DNA of 64,000 nucleotides from assembly GCA_016870115.1 (NCBI GenBank), contig VGCH01000001.1, forward strand, positions 248,001 through 312,000. The letters run 5' to 3'. Shown one piece after another: positions 28,003 through 36,257 of this stretch (positions are counted from its first letter, which is position 1; each line of letters starts with the position of its first letter). The stretch comes from Alphaproteobacteria bacterium. Its GTDB lineage: Bacteria > Pseudomonadota > Alphaproteobacteria > Reyranellales > Reyranellaceae. Under the pieces are notes generated by a model that was not told the origin of the DNA, searched no databases, and saw nothing but the letters and a program-made list of their open reading frames with translations. A program made the translations under genes and the position numbers.

Positions 28003-29265
28003 TCACTCGGCGGCGCGCGATAGCGGCATCGAGGGTCGCACGAGATCGGCGATGCGATCGACGCCGGTGTCGAACGAAAATCGCGCCCGCAGCGTCGCCC
28101 CCGCCTGGGCGCCAAGCCGTCCGCGCAGCGCGGGATCGGTGGCGGCGCGCTGAAGCGCGCGCGCCAGCGCCGGCGGGTCGGCTGGCGGCACGAGAAGCCC
28201 CTCGCGACCGTCGGCGATGAACTCGCCGATTGCTGCAGCATCAGTGGCAACCAGCGCCAGGCCCTGGTGCGCCGCTTCCATCAACACATTGGGAAGACCA
28301 TCGACGTCGCCGTCAGCCGCGATCTTGCTCGCCAGAACGAAGACATCGGCGCGCGCATAGGCAGCGAAGACGGCGGCCTGGGCCTGCGCGCCGTGCCAAA
28401 CGCAACGCGCGGCGATGCCCAGCCGCTCGGTATGCGCCCTCAGCGCATCACCCAGAGGTCCCGCGCCGATGTGATCGAAGCGCCAATGCAGTCCCACGGG
28501 CAGGAGCGCCAGCGCATCGAGAATGTCCTCGAAGCCTTTCTTGGCGACCCGTCGGCCGACCGAGAGAATGCGGATCGGATCGGCCGGATCGGACCCGTCG
28601 CGTGCCGCGCGCGGTGGTGGTGGTGGTGGCAGATGGGCGAAGTCGAGCCCGTGATAGATCAGCTCCAGTCGCGCGCCCTTGGGTGCCAGCGCCCGCAGCC
28701 GGTCGAAGCCGCGGCGCGTGCACGTCGTCAACGCGCGGCAGTCCGCCAGCTTCGCAGCAAGGTCGATGTCGGGTGTCGTCCAGATGTCCTTGGCGTGCGC
28801 CGATACCGTCCAGGGCAGCCCACGCATCAGCGCGGCGTAGCGCCCCACCGACGCCGGCGTATGGATGAAGTGGGCATAGATCGTCTCGATCGAATCCGGC
28901 ATCTCAGCCGCCAGCACGAGCGCCTGACCCCAGCGTCGCCGACGGTTGGCGGTGCGGTCCGCCGCCAGATCGCGCCGATAGGCGGCACGGGCTTGCGCAT
29001 AGCCGGGCAAGCGACGCGCGCGAAGCCAGGCCGCGAAGACCCGCGCCGGATCGTCTTTCAGATACTCAGGCAGATAGGTCACAGCGGCCCGCACGCGATC
29101 ATGCACGGGGTGGCGCAACGTGTCGGTCGGTTGGCGCAGAGACCACAGGCCGAGCTCGAGGCCGCGGGCTTCGAGACCGGCGATCTCCTGGGCGATGAAG
29201 GTTTCCGACAGGCGCGGCCAACCCTTCAGCACCACCGCCACGCGCGGGCTTCTCGACGCGCCCAT
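28003..29265 (-). CDS. Glycosyltransferase, GT4 family (colanic acid type)
   Basis: 420 residues. The N-terminus VVLKGWPRLSETFIAQEIAG is characteristic of colanic-acid/exopolysaccharide GT4 enzymes. HAKDIWTTPD, ILSVGRRVAKKGFEDILDAL and DGLPNVLMEAAHQGLALVAT (donor site) follow. A tract of six to seven prolines lies near residue 218, encoded by a GGT/ACC microsatellite at about 28612-28629; it may slow translation without EF-P. Sugar and acceptor are unknown. Confidence 0.88.
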   Translation of the reverse strand: MGASRSPRVAVVLKGWPRLSETFIAQEIAGLEARGLELGLWSLRQPTDTLRHPVHDRVRAAVTYLPEYLKDDPARVFAAWLRARRLPGYAQARAAYRRDLAADRTANRRRRWGQALVLAAEMPDSIETIYAHFIHTPASVGRYAALMRGLPWTVSAHAKDIWTTPDIDLAAKLADCRALTTCTRRGFDRLRALAPKGARLELIYHGLDFAHLPPPPPPRAARDGSDPADPIRILSVGRRVAKKGFEDILDALALLPVGLHWRFDHIGAGPLGDALRAHTERLGIAARCVWHGAQAQAAVFAAYARADVFVLASKIAADGDVDGLPNVLMEAAHQGLALVATDAAAIGEFIADGREGLLVPPADPPALARALQRAATDPALRGRLGAQAGATLRARFSFDTGVDRIADLVRPSMPLSRAAE

Positions 29266-29275
29266 GAAAACGATA

Positions 29276-30553
29276 TCAGACCCGGGCGCGGCCCGGCGGT
29301 GCGTCGACCGTCGCCAGAGCCGGCGCGGCGGCGACCGCCGTCGCGGGTTCGTCGAGCGGCGAGGGCCGGCGATGGGGATGCGCGCACTGCCGCGCCACCA
29401 GGCGCCAGACATTGCCGAGCCCATCGAGCAAGCCCGGGATGACGACGTCGCCCGGCAGGCCCTGCTGCGGCAACTGACGGAGCGCCGTCGCCATCACCTG
29501 CGGCTCGCGGCCACGTTCGGCGTCCAGCATCTCGATCAGCCCGGCGTCACGCGCCGCGCGGGCGCGGATGAACTGCTCCAGCCTTGGCCGGGTGCGCGGC
29601 ACGATCACCGCTCGTTTGTTGAAGGACAGGATCTCGCAGAAGGTGTTGTAGCCGCCCATCGCCACCACGCCGGCAGCGCGTTCCATCAAGGCGCCGAGAT
29701 TGTTGGTGAAGGTGAGCGTGCGGACATTGCGCAGCCGGGCCGCGCGGTCCCGGAAGGCGTCGCGCGCCGTCGCCGCCATGAAGGGGCCGAAGACGATCAC
29801 CGCGCCATAGGGAATGCCGCGATCGGTCTCGTAGGCCGAGAGAACCCAATCGACGAGATCGACGCCATCGCCGCCGCCGCCGGGCGTGACCAGGATGTAG
29901 GGCGAGTCCGTTTCGGCCGCTGCGTGCGGCACGTCGGCGTGGCGCGGCAACTCACGCCGCAGGTAACCCGTGAAGACCGTCTTGTGCCGGATCGACGGCG
30001 CGAGATCGAGCCCCTCCAGCGGGTCGTTGATCTGCGGCAGGCCATAGGTCCAGATCTCGTCATAGAGATCGCGCAACGCCGGCACGACGTTCTTGCGTTC
30101 CCACTCCGCAGCCAGTTTGGCGGGATCGTCCATCACATCGCGCAGGCCGAGCACCAGCGGCGTCCCGCGCTCTTTCAGGAGATGCAACGCCGGGCCGACC
30201 TCGCCGCGCAGGCCGAGCGGCTCCTTGTCGACGATGAACAGGTCGGGTCGGTAGATGTCGGCGGTGTCGCGGATGATGCGGCTGCGCATCTCAAGCGTAT
30301 GGCCGACATCGACCCGGAGGTTGGCCGAGTCGTACTCGCCGTTCAGCAGCTTCACCATGCCCGGCACGCGCACGAAATCGATGCCCGACCGGAACTCGTA
30401 GGAGCCGATCATCGGCGATCCGGAGATGATCAGCACCGAGACCGACTTGTCGGCTTCAGCGATGGCGTTGGCGATGGTGCGGCATCGGCTGACGTGACCG
30501 AGGCCGAACGAATCGTGGCTGTAGAGCAGCACACGCTTCTTGGTGCCGGGCAT
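29276..30553 (-). CDS. Predicted glycosyltransferase (COG4671-like, GT-B)
   Basis: 425 residues starting MPGTKKRVLLYSHDSFGLGH, with a good ribosome site (GGGGGGAG) upstream. The N-terminal GHVSRCRTIANAI loop and C-terminal ILVTPGGGGDGVDLVDWVL and VVAMGGYNTFCEILSFNKRAVIV resemble MurG-type donor sites. This is the first gene of the twelve-gene minus-strand cluster and faces the divergent ABC exporter gene across 172 bases. A second, more distant member of the group lies at 25.1-26.2 kb. Confidence 0.82.
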   Translation of the reverse strand: MPGTKKRVLLYSHDSFGLGHVSRCRTIANAIAEADKSVSVLIISGSPMIGSYEFRSGIDFVRVPGMVKLLNGEYDSANLRVDVGHTLEMRSRIIRDTADIYRPDLFIVDKEPLGLRGEVGPALHLLKERGTPLVLGLRDVMDDPAKLAAEWERKNVVPALRDLYDEIWTYGLPQINDPLEGLDLAPSIRHKTVFTGYLRRELPRHADVPHAAAETDSPYILVTPGGGGDGVDLVDWVLSAYETDRGIPYGAVIVFGPFMAATARDAFRDRAARLRNVRTLTFTNNLGALMERAAGVVAMGGYNTFCEILSFNKRAVIVPRTRPRLEQFIRARAARDAGLIEMLDAERGREPQVMATALRQLPQQGLPGDVVIPGLLDGLGNVWRLVARQCAHPHRRPSPLDEPATAVAAAPALATVDAPPGRARV

Positions 30554-30725
30554 TCGAGGCTCCCCCCCGAGCCGAAGCGCCCCTGCCCCGACCGGTTGAC
30601 GAGGCGGACTATGCCACAGCCGCCGCACGGCGCGAACCCCCTCCCCGGACCGCCAATTTATCGAATGTATCCGTCGCCCGGATCGCCTATACCGGCGGGA
30701 AGCGTAGGGGCCGGCTTCACAGTCG
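30554..30725. promoter_or_regulatory. Divergent intergenic region between glycosyltransferase cluster and ABC exporter
   Basis: 172 bases that must carry both promoters of the divergent units. On the minus strand TTCGCG, 17 bases and CATAGT (ending near 30610) is a weak sigma70-like candidate. On the plus strand no convincing pair was found; TATACC at 30688-30693 lacks a good -35. The region is less GC-rich around 30655-30672. The assignment is positional rather than motif-based. Confidence 0.4.
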
Positions 30726-33443
30726 ATGCAGCGCAATCTCTTTTCCTACATCTGGCGGCACAGCCGGCCCGAACAACTCGTCATCTTGTACCTCGTCGTG
30801 TTCGCACAGGTGGCGTATTTCATCTCGCTCAGCCTGCCCAAGGCGATCGTCAACAACGGAATCGAGGGCAAGGCCTTCCGGTCGCAGCCCACTGTCACGG
30901 TCCTGTCGATCGAGATCCCGCTGCCCGCGTTCCTCGATCTGGGCGCCGCATGGACGGTGTTCGAGGGCTTCGCAGTCGCGCAGTGGCCCTATCTCGTGGT
31001 GATGAGCTTCCTGTTCCTGCTGAGCGTGGTGGTGAACGGCCAGTTCAAGAAGACCATCAACACGCAGAAGGGGCGCATGGGCGAGCGCATGCTGCGCCGC
31101 CTGCGCTACGAACTCTACGAACGCATTCTGCGCTTCCCGCCGCAGCACTTCCGCAAGGTCAAGCAGGCCGAGCTCGCGACGATGGTGAACAACGAGGTGG
31201 AGCCGCTGGGCGGCTTCATCGGCGACGCCTTCGTGCAGCCGATGTTCCTCGGCGGCCAGGCGGCGACGGCGATCCTGTTCATCATGCTGCAGAGCTGGAT
31301 GCTAGGCATCGTGGTGATCGCGCTGCTGGCCGTCCAGATGGCGATCATCCCGCGGCTGCGCAAACCGGTGCTGGCGCTCGGCAAGCAGCGCCAGCTCACC
31401 GCCCGCCAGTTCGCCGGGCGCATTGCCGAGACCGCCGACGGTATCGCCGAGATCCGCGCCCACGGCACGGTGAACTACGAGCGCGCCGACGTTTCCGACC
31501 GGCTGGGTCGCATCTTCCGCATTCGCTTCGAGCTGTTCGAGAAGAAATTCGTCGCCAAGTTCTGGAACAACTTCCTGTCCCAGGCGACACCCTTCGCCAT
31601 CTATCTGCTGGGCGGATATTTCGCGATCAGCGGGCAGATGGACGTCGGTTCGGTGGTCGGCGTGCTGCTCGCCTACAAGGACCTGCCCTCGCCGGTGAAG
31701 GAGCTGATCGACTGGGACCAGCAGCGCCAGGACGTGCAGATCAAGTACGAGCAGGTGATCGACCAGTTCCAGCCCGAGGGCATGGTCGCGCCCGAGCTGC
31801 AAACGCTGCCGCCAGGCCCGATTCCGATGCTGGCCGGCGCCGTCGCGCTGTCGGGCGTGTCGGTCTCCGACGACGGTCAGATCAAGCTGCTCGATCAGGT
31901 CGCGCTGTCGTTCCCGCTCGGCGGCACGCTGGCCGTGATCGGCGGCGCCGGCTCGGGCAAGGAGGTGCTCGGCCAGCTATTCGCGCGACAGCAGAGGCCC
32001 GATTCGGGGACGATCCGAATTGGCGACACCGATTTCGCGACCCTGCCTGAGCCCGTACTGGGCGCCCGCGTTTCCTACATCGGCCAGGACACCTATCTCT
32101 TCCCGCTCAGCGTCCGCGACAACCTGCTCTATGGGCTGAAACACCGGCCGGTCGCCGATGCGGTCTACGCCGAGGATCGTCGCGCCGAACGCGAGCTGTT
32201 CCGCCGGGAGTCGCAGCGCGCCGGCAATCCGGATCTCGATCCGGCCGCCGACTGGGTCGATGCCGACCTCGCCGGCGCCGCCACGTCGGACGAGCTGTTG
32301 CAGCGCATGGCCGAAGCGCTGCGTTCGGTCGAGCTCGAGGACGAGATCTACCAGTTCGGCCTGCGCGGCACGATCGATCCGGCGCGCGACCCGGCGCTCG
32401 CCGAAGCGCTGCTCGCGGCGCGGCGCGCGCTCCATGAGCGGCTGCGTGAGCCGGCCTTCGCGCCCCTGATCGAGGGCTTCGAAGCCGCCCGCTACAATCG
32501 CAACCTCTCGGTGGCCGAGAACCTGTTGTTCGGCACGCCGGTGGGCAAGGCATTCGAGATCGACAACCTCGCGGGCAACGCCTACGCCCAGTCGATCCTG
32601 AAGAGCACCGGGCTGGAGGACGAGCTCGGCCGGATGGGCCTCTCCATCGCCGAGACCATGGTCGAGCTATTCTCGGGTCTCGCGTCCGACAATCCGCTGT
32701 TCGAGCAGTACAGCTTCATCTCCGCCGACGAGCTCCCCAACGTTCGGCTCCTGCTGCAGCGGCTGGGTGGCAAAGGCCTGGACGCCGTGCCCGCCGCCGA
32801 CCGGCCGCGCCTGATCTCGCTGCCCTTCCGCTACGTCGAGGCGCGCCACCGCCTTGGCCTGATCGACGACGCGATGGAAGACCGGCTCCTCGCCGCGCGG
32901 CGCGCTTTCGCCGAGGGTCTGCCGGCGGAGCTGCGCGCCAGCGTCGAGTTCTACGACCGCGAGCGCTACAACGGCGCCGCAACCTTGCAGGACAACATCC
33001 TGTTCGGCCGTCTGGTGTATGGCCAGGCGCAGGCCGAGGCCCGGATCGGCGCCCTGATCGGCGAGGTGCTGGACACGCTCGGTCTGCGCAACGCCGCGAT
33101 CGCCGTCGGCCTCGAGTTCAACGTCGGTGTCGGCGGAAAGCGCCTGCCGGCCGGGCAACGCCAGAAACTCGGGATCGCGCGCGCGCTCATCAAGCGGCCC
33201 CAGCTTCTCGTGGTGAACGAGGCGCTCGCGACCTTCGATTCACGAACCCAGGACCGACTGCGCGACAATATCCTCGCCGCCTGCGCCGAGCGCGGCGTGC
33301 TTTGGATCGCCAACCGCGCCGAACAGGCTCGCCCCTTCGCCGACGTTGCGGTGATGGACAAGGGCCGACTGGTCGGACGCGGCACCCACGACGAATTGGC
33401 CGCCCGCGGCGGCCCCTACGCCGATCTGATGTCGGGCGGCTGA
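30726..33443 (+). CDS. Enlarged ABC exporter with degenerate nucleotide-binding motifs
   Basis: 905 residues; half-exporters are usually ~600. The N-terminal ~330 residues form an ABC type-1 transmembrane domain (YLVVFAQVAYFISLSLPKAI; LRRLRYELYERILRFPPQHF). The nucleotide-binding domain is atypical. Walker A is GGAGSGKE (K412, but E413 where Ser/Thr binds Mg), Walker B is QLLVVNEALATFD (N831 replaces Asp, E832 kept), the signature is LPAGQ (807-811) and the switch His is N863. About 300 extra residues follow the Q-loop (SVRDNLLYG, 462-470) and carry two more such elements (SVAENLLFG, 595-603; TLQDNILFG, 753-761). It may be a weak ATPase, a regulated channel or a hetero-oligomer partner. It leads an operon with a cNMP-binding protein. 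Confidence 0.88.
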   Translation: MQRNLFSYIWRHSRPEQLVILYLVVFAQVAYFISLSLPKAIVNNGIEGKAFRSQPTVTVLSIEIPLPAFLDLGAAWTVFEGFAVAQWPYLVVMSFLFLLSVVVNGQFKKTINTQKGRMGERMLRRLRYELYERILRFPPQHFRKVKQAELATMVNNEVEPLGGFIGDAFVQPMFLGGQAATAILFIMLQSWMLGIVVIALLAVQMAIIPRLRKPVLALGKQRQLTARQFAGRIAETADGIAEIRAHGTVNYERADVSDRLGRIFRIRFELFEKKFVAKFWNNFLSQATPFAIYLLGGYFAISGQMDVGSVVGVLLAYKDLPSPVKELIDWDQQRQDVQIKYEQVIDQFQPEGMVAPELQTLPPGPIPMLAGAVALSGVSVSDDGQIKLLDQVALSFPLGGTLAVIGGAGSGKEVLGQLFARQQRPDSGTIRIGDTDFATLPEPVLGARVSYIGQDTYLFPLSVRDNLLYGLKHRPVADAVYAEDRRAERELFRRESQRAGNPDLDPAADWVDADLAGAATSDELLQRMAEALRSVELEDEIYQFGLRGTIDPARDPALAEALLAARRALHERLREPAFAPLIEGFEAARYNRNLSVAENLLFGTPVGKAFEIDNLAGNAYAQSILKSTGLEDELGRMGLSIAETMVELFSGLASDNPLFEQYSFISADELPNVRLLLQRLGGKGLDAVPAADRPRLISLPFRYVEARHRLGLIDDAMEDRLLAARRAFAEGLPAELRASVEFYDRERYNGAATLQDNILFGRLVYGQAQAEARIGALIGEVLDTLGLRNAAIAVGLEFNVGVGGKRLPAGQRQKLGIARALIKRPQLLVVNEALATFDSRTQDRLRDNILAACAERGVLWIANRAEQARPFADVAVMDKGRLVGRGTHDELAARGGPYADLMSGG

Positions 33444-33462
33444 TGGCAATCGGGAGGACACG

Positions 33463-33912
33463 ATGAACCTCAACCAGGAAGTCGAGCTTCTGAAGGGCGT
33501 GCCGATCTTTTCCAAGGTGGAGCCGGCCAAGCTGAAACTGCTCGCCTTCACCAGCGAGCGGCTGAGCTTCGGGGAGGGTCAGGAGCTCTTCCACCAGGGC
33601 GATCAGGGCGACGCGATGTACGTGATCCTGTCGGGTGCGGCCGACGTGCTGATCGACACGCCGGGCGGACCGATCGCCGTCGCCGAGCTCAAGCGCAACG
33701 GCTTTGTCGGCGAGATCGCGATCCTCTGTGACGTCCCGCGTACCGCCACGATCAAGGCCAAGGAGCCACTGACCACGCTCAAGATCTCCAAGGACATGTT
33801 CTATCGCCTGGTCGCGGAGTTCCCGCAGATGGCGATCGAGATCATGCGCGAACTGGCGCACCGGCTTGAGGACACCAACCAGAAACTGCGCGCGGCCACG
33901 AAGGCGGCATGA
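33463..33912 (+). CDS. Cyclic nucleotide-binding domain protein
   Basis: A 149-residue stand-alone CNB domain starting MNLNQEVELLKGVPIFSKVE. The phosphate-binding cassette reads GFVGEIAILCDVPRTATI, with the Glu that contacts ribose and the Arg that contacts the cyclic phosphate. No DNA-binding domain follows, so it is not a Crp-type regulator. It starts 19 bases after the exporter gene and overlaps the methyltransferase gene, suggesting cAMP/cGMP-dependent control of this transporter unit. Confidence 0.9.
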   Translation: MNLNQEVELLKGVPIFSKVEPAKLKLLAFTSERLSFGEGQELFHQGDQGDAMYVILSGAADVLIDTPGGPIAVAELKRNGFVGEIAILCDVPRTATIKAKEPLTTLKISKDMFYRLVAEFPQMAIEIMRELAHRLEDTNQKLRAATKAA

Positions 33913-34406
33913 GCCGTCTCGACAGCTTCATCGCGCGCATGCAGGCGCAGCGCGACTGCCTGAACTGGCTCGCGCCCGCGATCCGCGCGTTGCCCGGCCC
34001 ACTGCTCGAGGTCGGGCTCGGCAATGGCCGCACCTACGATCACCTGCGCGAGCTCTTTCCCGGGCGCGAAATCCATGTCTTCGAACGCAAGGTCGCGGCC
34101 CATCCCGACTGCATCCCGCCCGATGATCGACTGTTCCTCGGCGAGGCGCGAGAGACGCTCGCGCGCGCGGCGCGACAGCTCGGTCCGACGGCGGCGCTGA
34201 TCCACACCGATCTCGGCACCGGCGACACCGCAGCCAACCGGGCCATGGCTGACTGGCTGGCGCCCGCCCTTGCACAACTGGCGGCACCTGGCGGCTACGT
34301 TCTCGCCAATCAGTCACTTGATGTCGCGGCCTGGCAGCGCCTGCCCGAGCCGGCGGGCGTGCCGCGAGACCGATATTTCCTCTATCGAGCGGCGCCGTCG
34401 TCCTGA
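33909..34406 (+). CDS. Class I SAM-dependent methyltransferase-like protein
   Basis: 165 residues. Motif I is LLEVGLGNGRTYDHLRELF; IHVFERKVAAHPD matches the acidic/aromatic end of strand 2; ALIHTDLGTGD and GGYVLANQ follow. It is compact and lacks a substrate cap. The ATG overlaps the stop of the cyclic-nucleotide-binding gene (ATGA). The substrate is unknown; it may modify a product of the neighbouring glycosyltransferases. Confidence 0.8.
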   Translation: MSRLDSFIARMQAQRDCLNWLAPAIRALPGPLLEVGLGNGRTYDHLRELFPGREIHVFERKVAAHPDCIPPDDRLFLGEARETLARAARQLGPTAALIHTDLGTGDTAANRAMADWLAPALAQLAAPGGYVLANQSLDVAAWQRLPEPAGVPRDRYFLYRAAPSS

Positions 34407-34419
34407 GGCGCGGTCCGCG

Positions 34420-35241
34420 TCAAATGTCGAAGGTGGCCAGCACCGGGACGTGGTCGGAGGCCTTCTCTGCGTCGCGCCGATCCTTGTCGATCAGGAAGCT
34501 GCGGATGCCCGCCGACAGCGCCGGGGTCGCGAGGATATGGTCAAGCCGCCGGCCGCGGTCCGACGCGCGCCAGTCGGCGTTGCGATAGCTCCACCAGCTG
34601 TAGAGCTTCTCGGCGGGCGGCACGAAGCGGCGCGGCACGTCGATGAAATCGAGCGCCGCCGTCATGCGCCCGAACAGATCGACCTCGACCGGGGTATGGG
34701 AGACCACGTCGAGGAGCTGCTTGTGGCTCCACACGTCGTGCTCCAGCGGCGCGACGTTGAGATCGCCCACGGCGACACGCCGCTTGCCACGCCGCGCCCG
34801 CGGCTTCGGTTTGCGGGCGGCAAACCAAGCCGCGATCTCGCGGTAGAAATCGAGCTTGTGCGCGAACTTGTCGTTCTCGTCCGGGTCGGGCACGTCGCCG
34901 CCGGCCGGGATATAGAGATTGTCCAGCGCCACCGGGTCGCCGCCGGTATCCAGCACCGCCTCGACATGCCGGCAATCCCGTCGCCCGCAGCGATGGTGGA
35001 TCTCCGTCGCGGTGAAAGGCACCCGCGAGAGGATGGCGACGCCGTTGTAGGACTTCATGCCGGCGATCAGCCGGTGACGGTACCCCAGCGCCTCGAACGC
35101 GACGTGCGGAAAGGCCTCGTCGGGACACTTGGTTTCCTGCAGGCACAACACGTCCGGCTTGCGCTCGCGCAGGAAAGCCTCGACCAGCGGCAGGCGAAGG
35201 CGCACCGAATTGATGTTCCAGGTCGCGATCGTGAGACTCAT
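34420..35241 (-). CDS. xth: Exodeoxyribonuclease III
   Basis: A 273-residue EEP-fold AP endonuclease/3'-5' exonuclease for base excision repair. Signatures: ATWNINSVRLRL, PDVLCLQETKC (metal Glu), YIPAGGDVPDPDEN, VAVGDLNVAP (catalytic Asp/Asn) and the C-terminal ASDHVPVLATF (catalytic Asp-His). The insert CGRRDCRHVEAVLD is typical of the alphaproteobacterial type. It converges on the methyltransferase gene. Confidence 0.95.
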   Translation of the reverse strand: MSLTIATWNINSVRLRLPLVEAFLRERKPDVLCLQETKCPDEAFPHVAFEALGYRHRLIAGMKSYNGVAILSRVPFTATEIHHRCGRRDCRHVEAVLDTGGDPVALDNLYIPAGGDVPDPDENDKFAHKLDFYREIAAWFAARKPKPRARRGKRRVAVGDLNVAPLEHDVWSHKQLLDVVSHTPVEVDLFGRMTAALDFIDVPRRFVPPAEKLYSWWSYRNADWRASDRGRRLDHILATPALSAGIRSFLIDKDRRDAEKASDHVPVLATFDI

Positions 35242-35315
35242 GACGCGACACTATACGGCAAGGCTGGACGAACGCAGCCTGTCGCGCGCACTCTCGCCGG
35301 TGGAGGAACCTCGGC

Positions 35316-36257
35316 ATGAAGATCGACGGACCGGGCAGCTCGAACATCGAGGACCGGCGCGGCCAGGGCGGCGGCTTCGGCGGGCGCGGTCTGCCGGGCG
35401 ACCGGGGTGGCATGCGGGGCCCCGGCCTGCAGATCCCGGTGGGCGGCGGCGGCGGTCTGTTCAAGGGCGGCTTCGGCATTGTCGCGATCCTGGTGATCTC
35501 GCTGGTGCTGGGCGTCGATCCCGGGGCGCTGCTGGGCGGGATGGGGGGCGGCACAGGTGTCCCGCCGCCACCCGTCGAACGCACGACGCGCGCCGGGCCG
35601 CAGGAGGATGCCCAGGCACAGTTCGTTTCGCGCGTGCTCGCGAGCACCGAGACGGTGTGGGGCGAGCTGTTTCCGCGCGCCTTCGGCAAGCCCTAAGACG
35701 AGCCCCGCCTGGTGCTGTTCCGCGACTCCACCCCGACGGCCTGCGGCCTGGGCCAGGCCGCAATGGGACCGTTCTATTGCCCGGCAGACAGCAAGGTCTA
35801 TTTGGACCTCTCCTTCTTCGACGAGCTGGCGCAGCGCTTTCGCGCGCCGGGCCAGTTCGCTCAGGCCTATGTCGTGGCGCATGAGATCGGCCACCATGTC
35901 CAGAACCTGCTCGGCATTTCGGAGAAGGCGCACCAGATGCGGGCCCGCATGAGCCGGCGCGACGGCAACGCGCTCTCCGTCCGGGTCGAGCTGCAGGCCG
36001 ATTGCTTCGCGGGCGTCTGGGCGTTCCACGCCAACCGGCAGCGTGGCGGCACGATGATCGACGCCCATGACGTCGAGCAGGCCCTGACCGCGGCGACGGC
36101 CATTGGCGACGACCGCCTGCAACGCCAGACGCAAGGCACCGTTGTGCCGGACAGCTTCACGCATGGCACCAGCGCCCAGCGCGTGCGCTGGTTCCGCGTT
36201 GGTCTCGACAGCGGCGAGCTCGGCCGCTGCGACACGTTCCGGGCGCAGCTCTTGTGA
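35316..36257 (+). pseudogene. YpfJ-type neutral zinc metallopeptidase, interrupted by an in-frame TAA
   Basis: The frame is continuous over both halves, but TAA at 35694-35696 stands where homologues have Tyr in the conserved Y-x-x-P-x-LVLF segment (FGKP-stop-DEPRLVLF). The first half has SSNIEDRRGQ, a Gly-rich stretch and one TM (GGFGIVAILVISLVLG). The second half has FYCPADSKVYLDLSFF, the zinc motif AHEIGHHVQN and ELQADCFAGVWAFHAN. No indel is needed, only one base change (TAC or TAT to TAA). It could be a pseudogene, an error or a readthrough case. The 3' end overlaps the deaminase start (GTGA). Confidence 0.88.

Noticed and set aside
29120-32050. 976-codon plus-strand frame spanning two glycosyltransferase genes and the exporter start
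   Set aside because: It crosses a divergent promoter region and overlaps three well-supported genes in other frames; no domain is readable.
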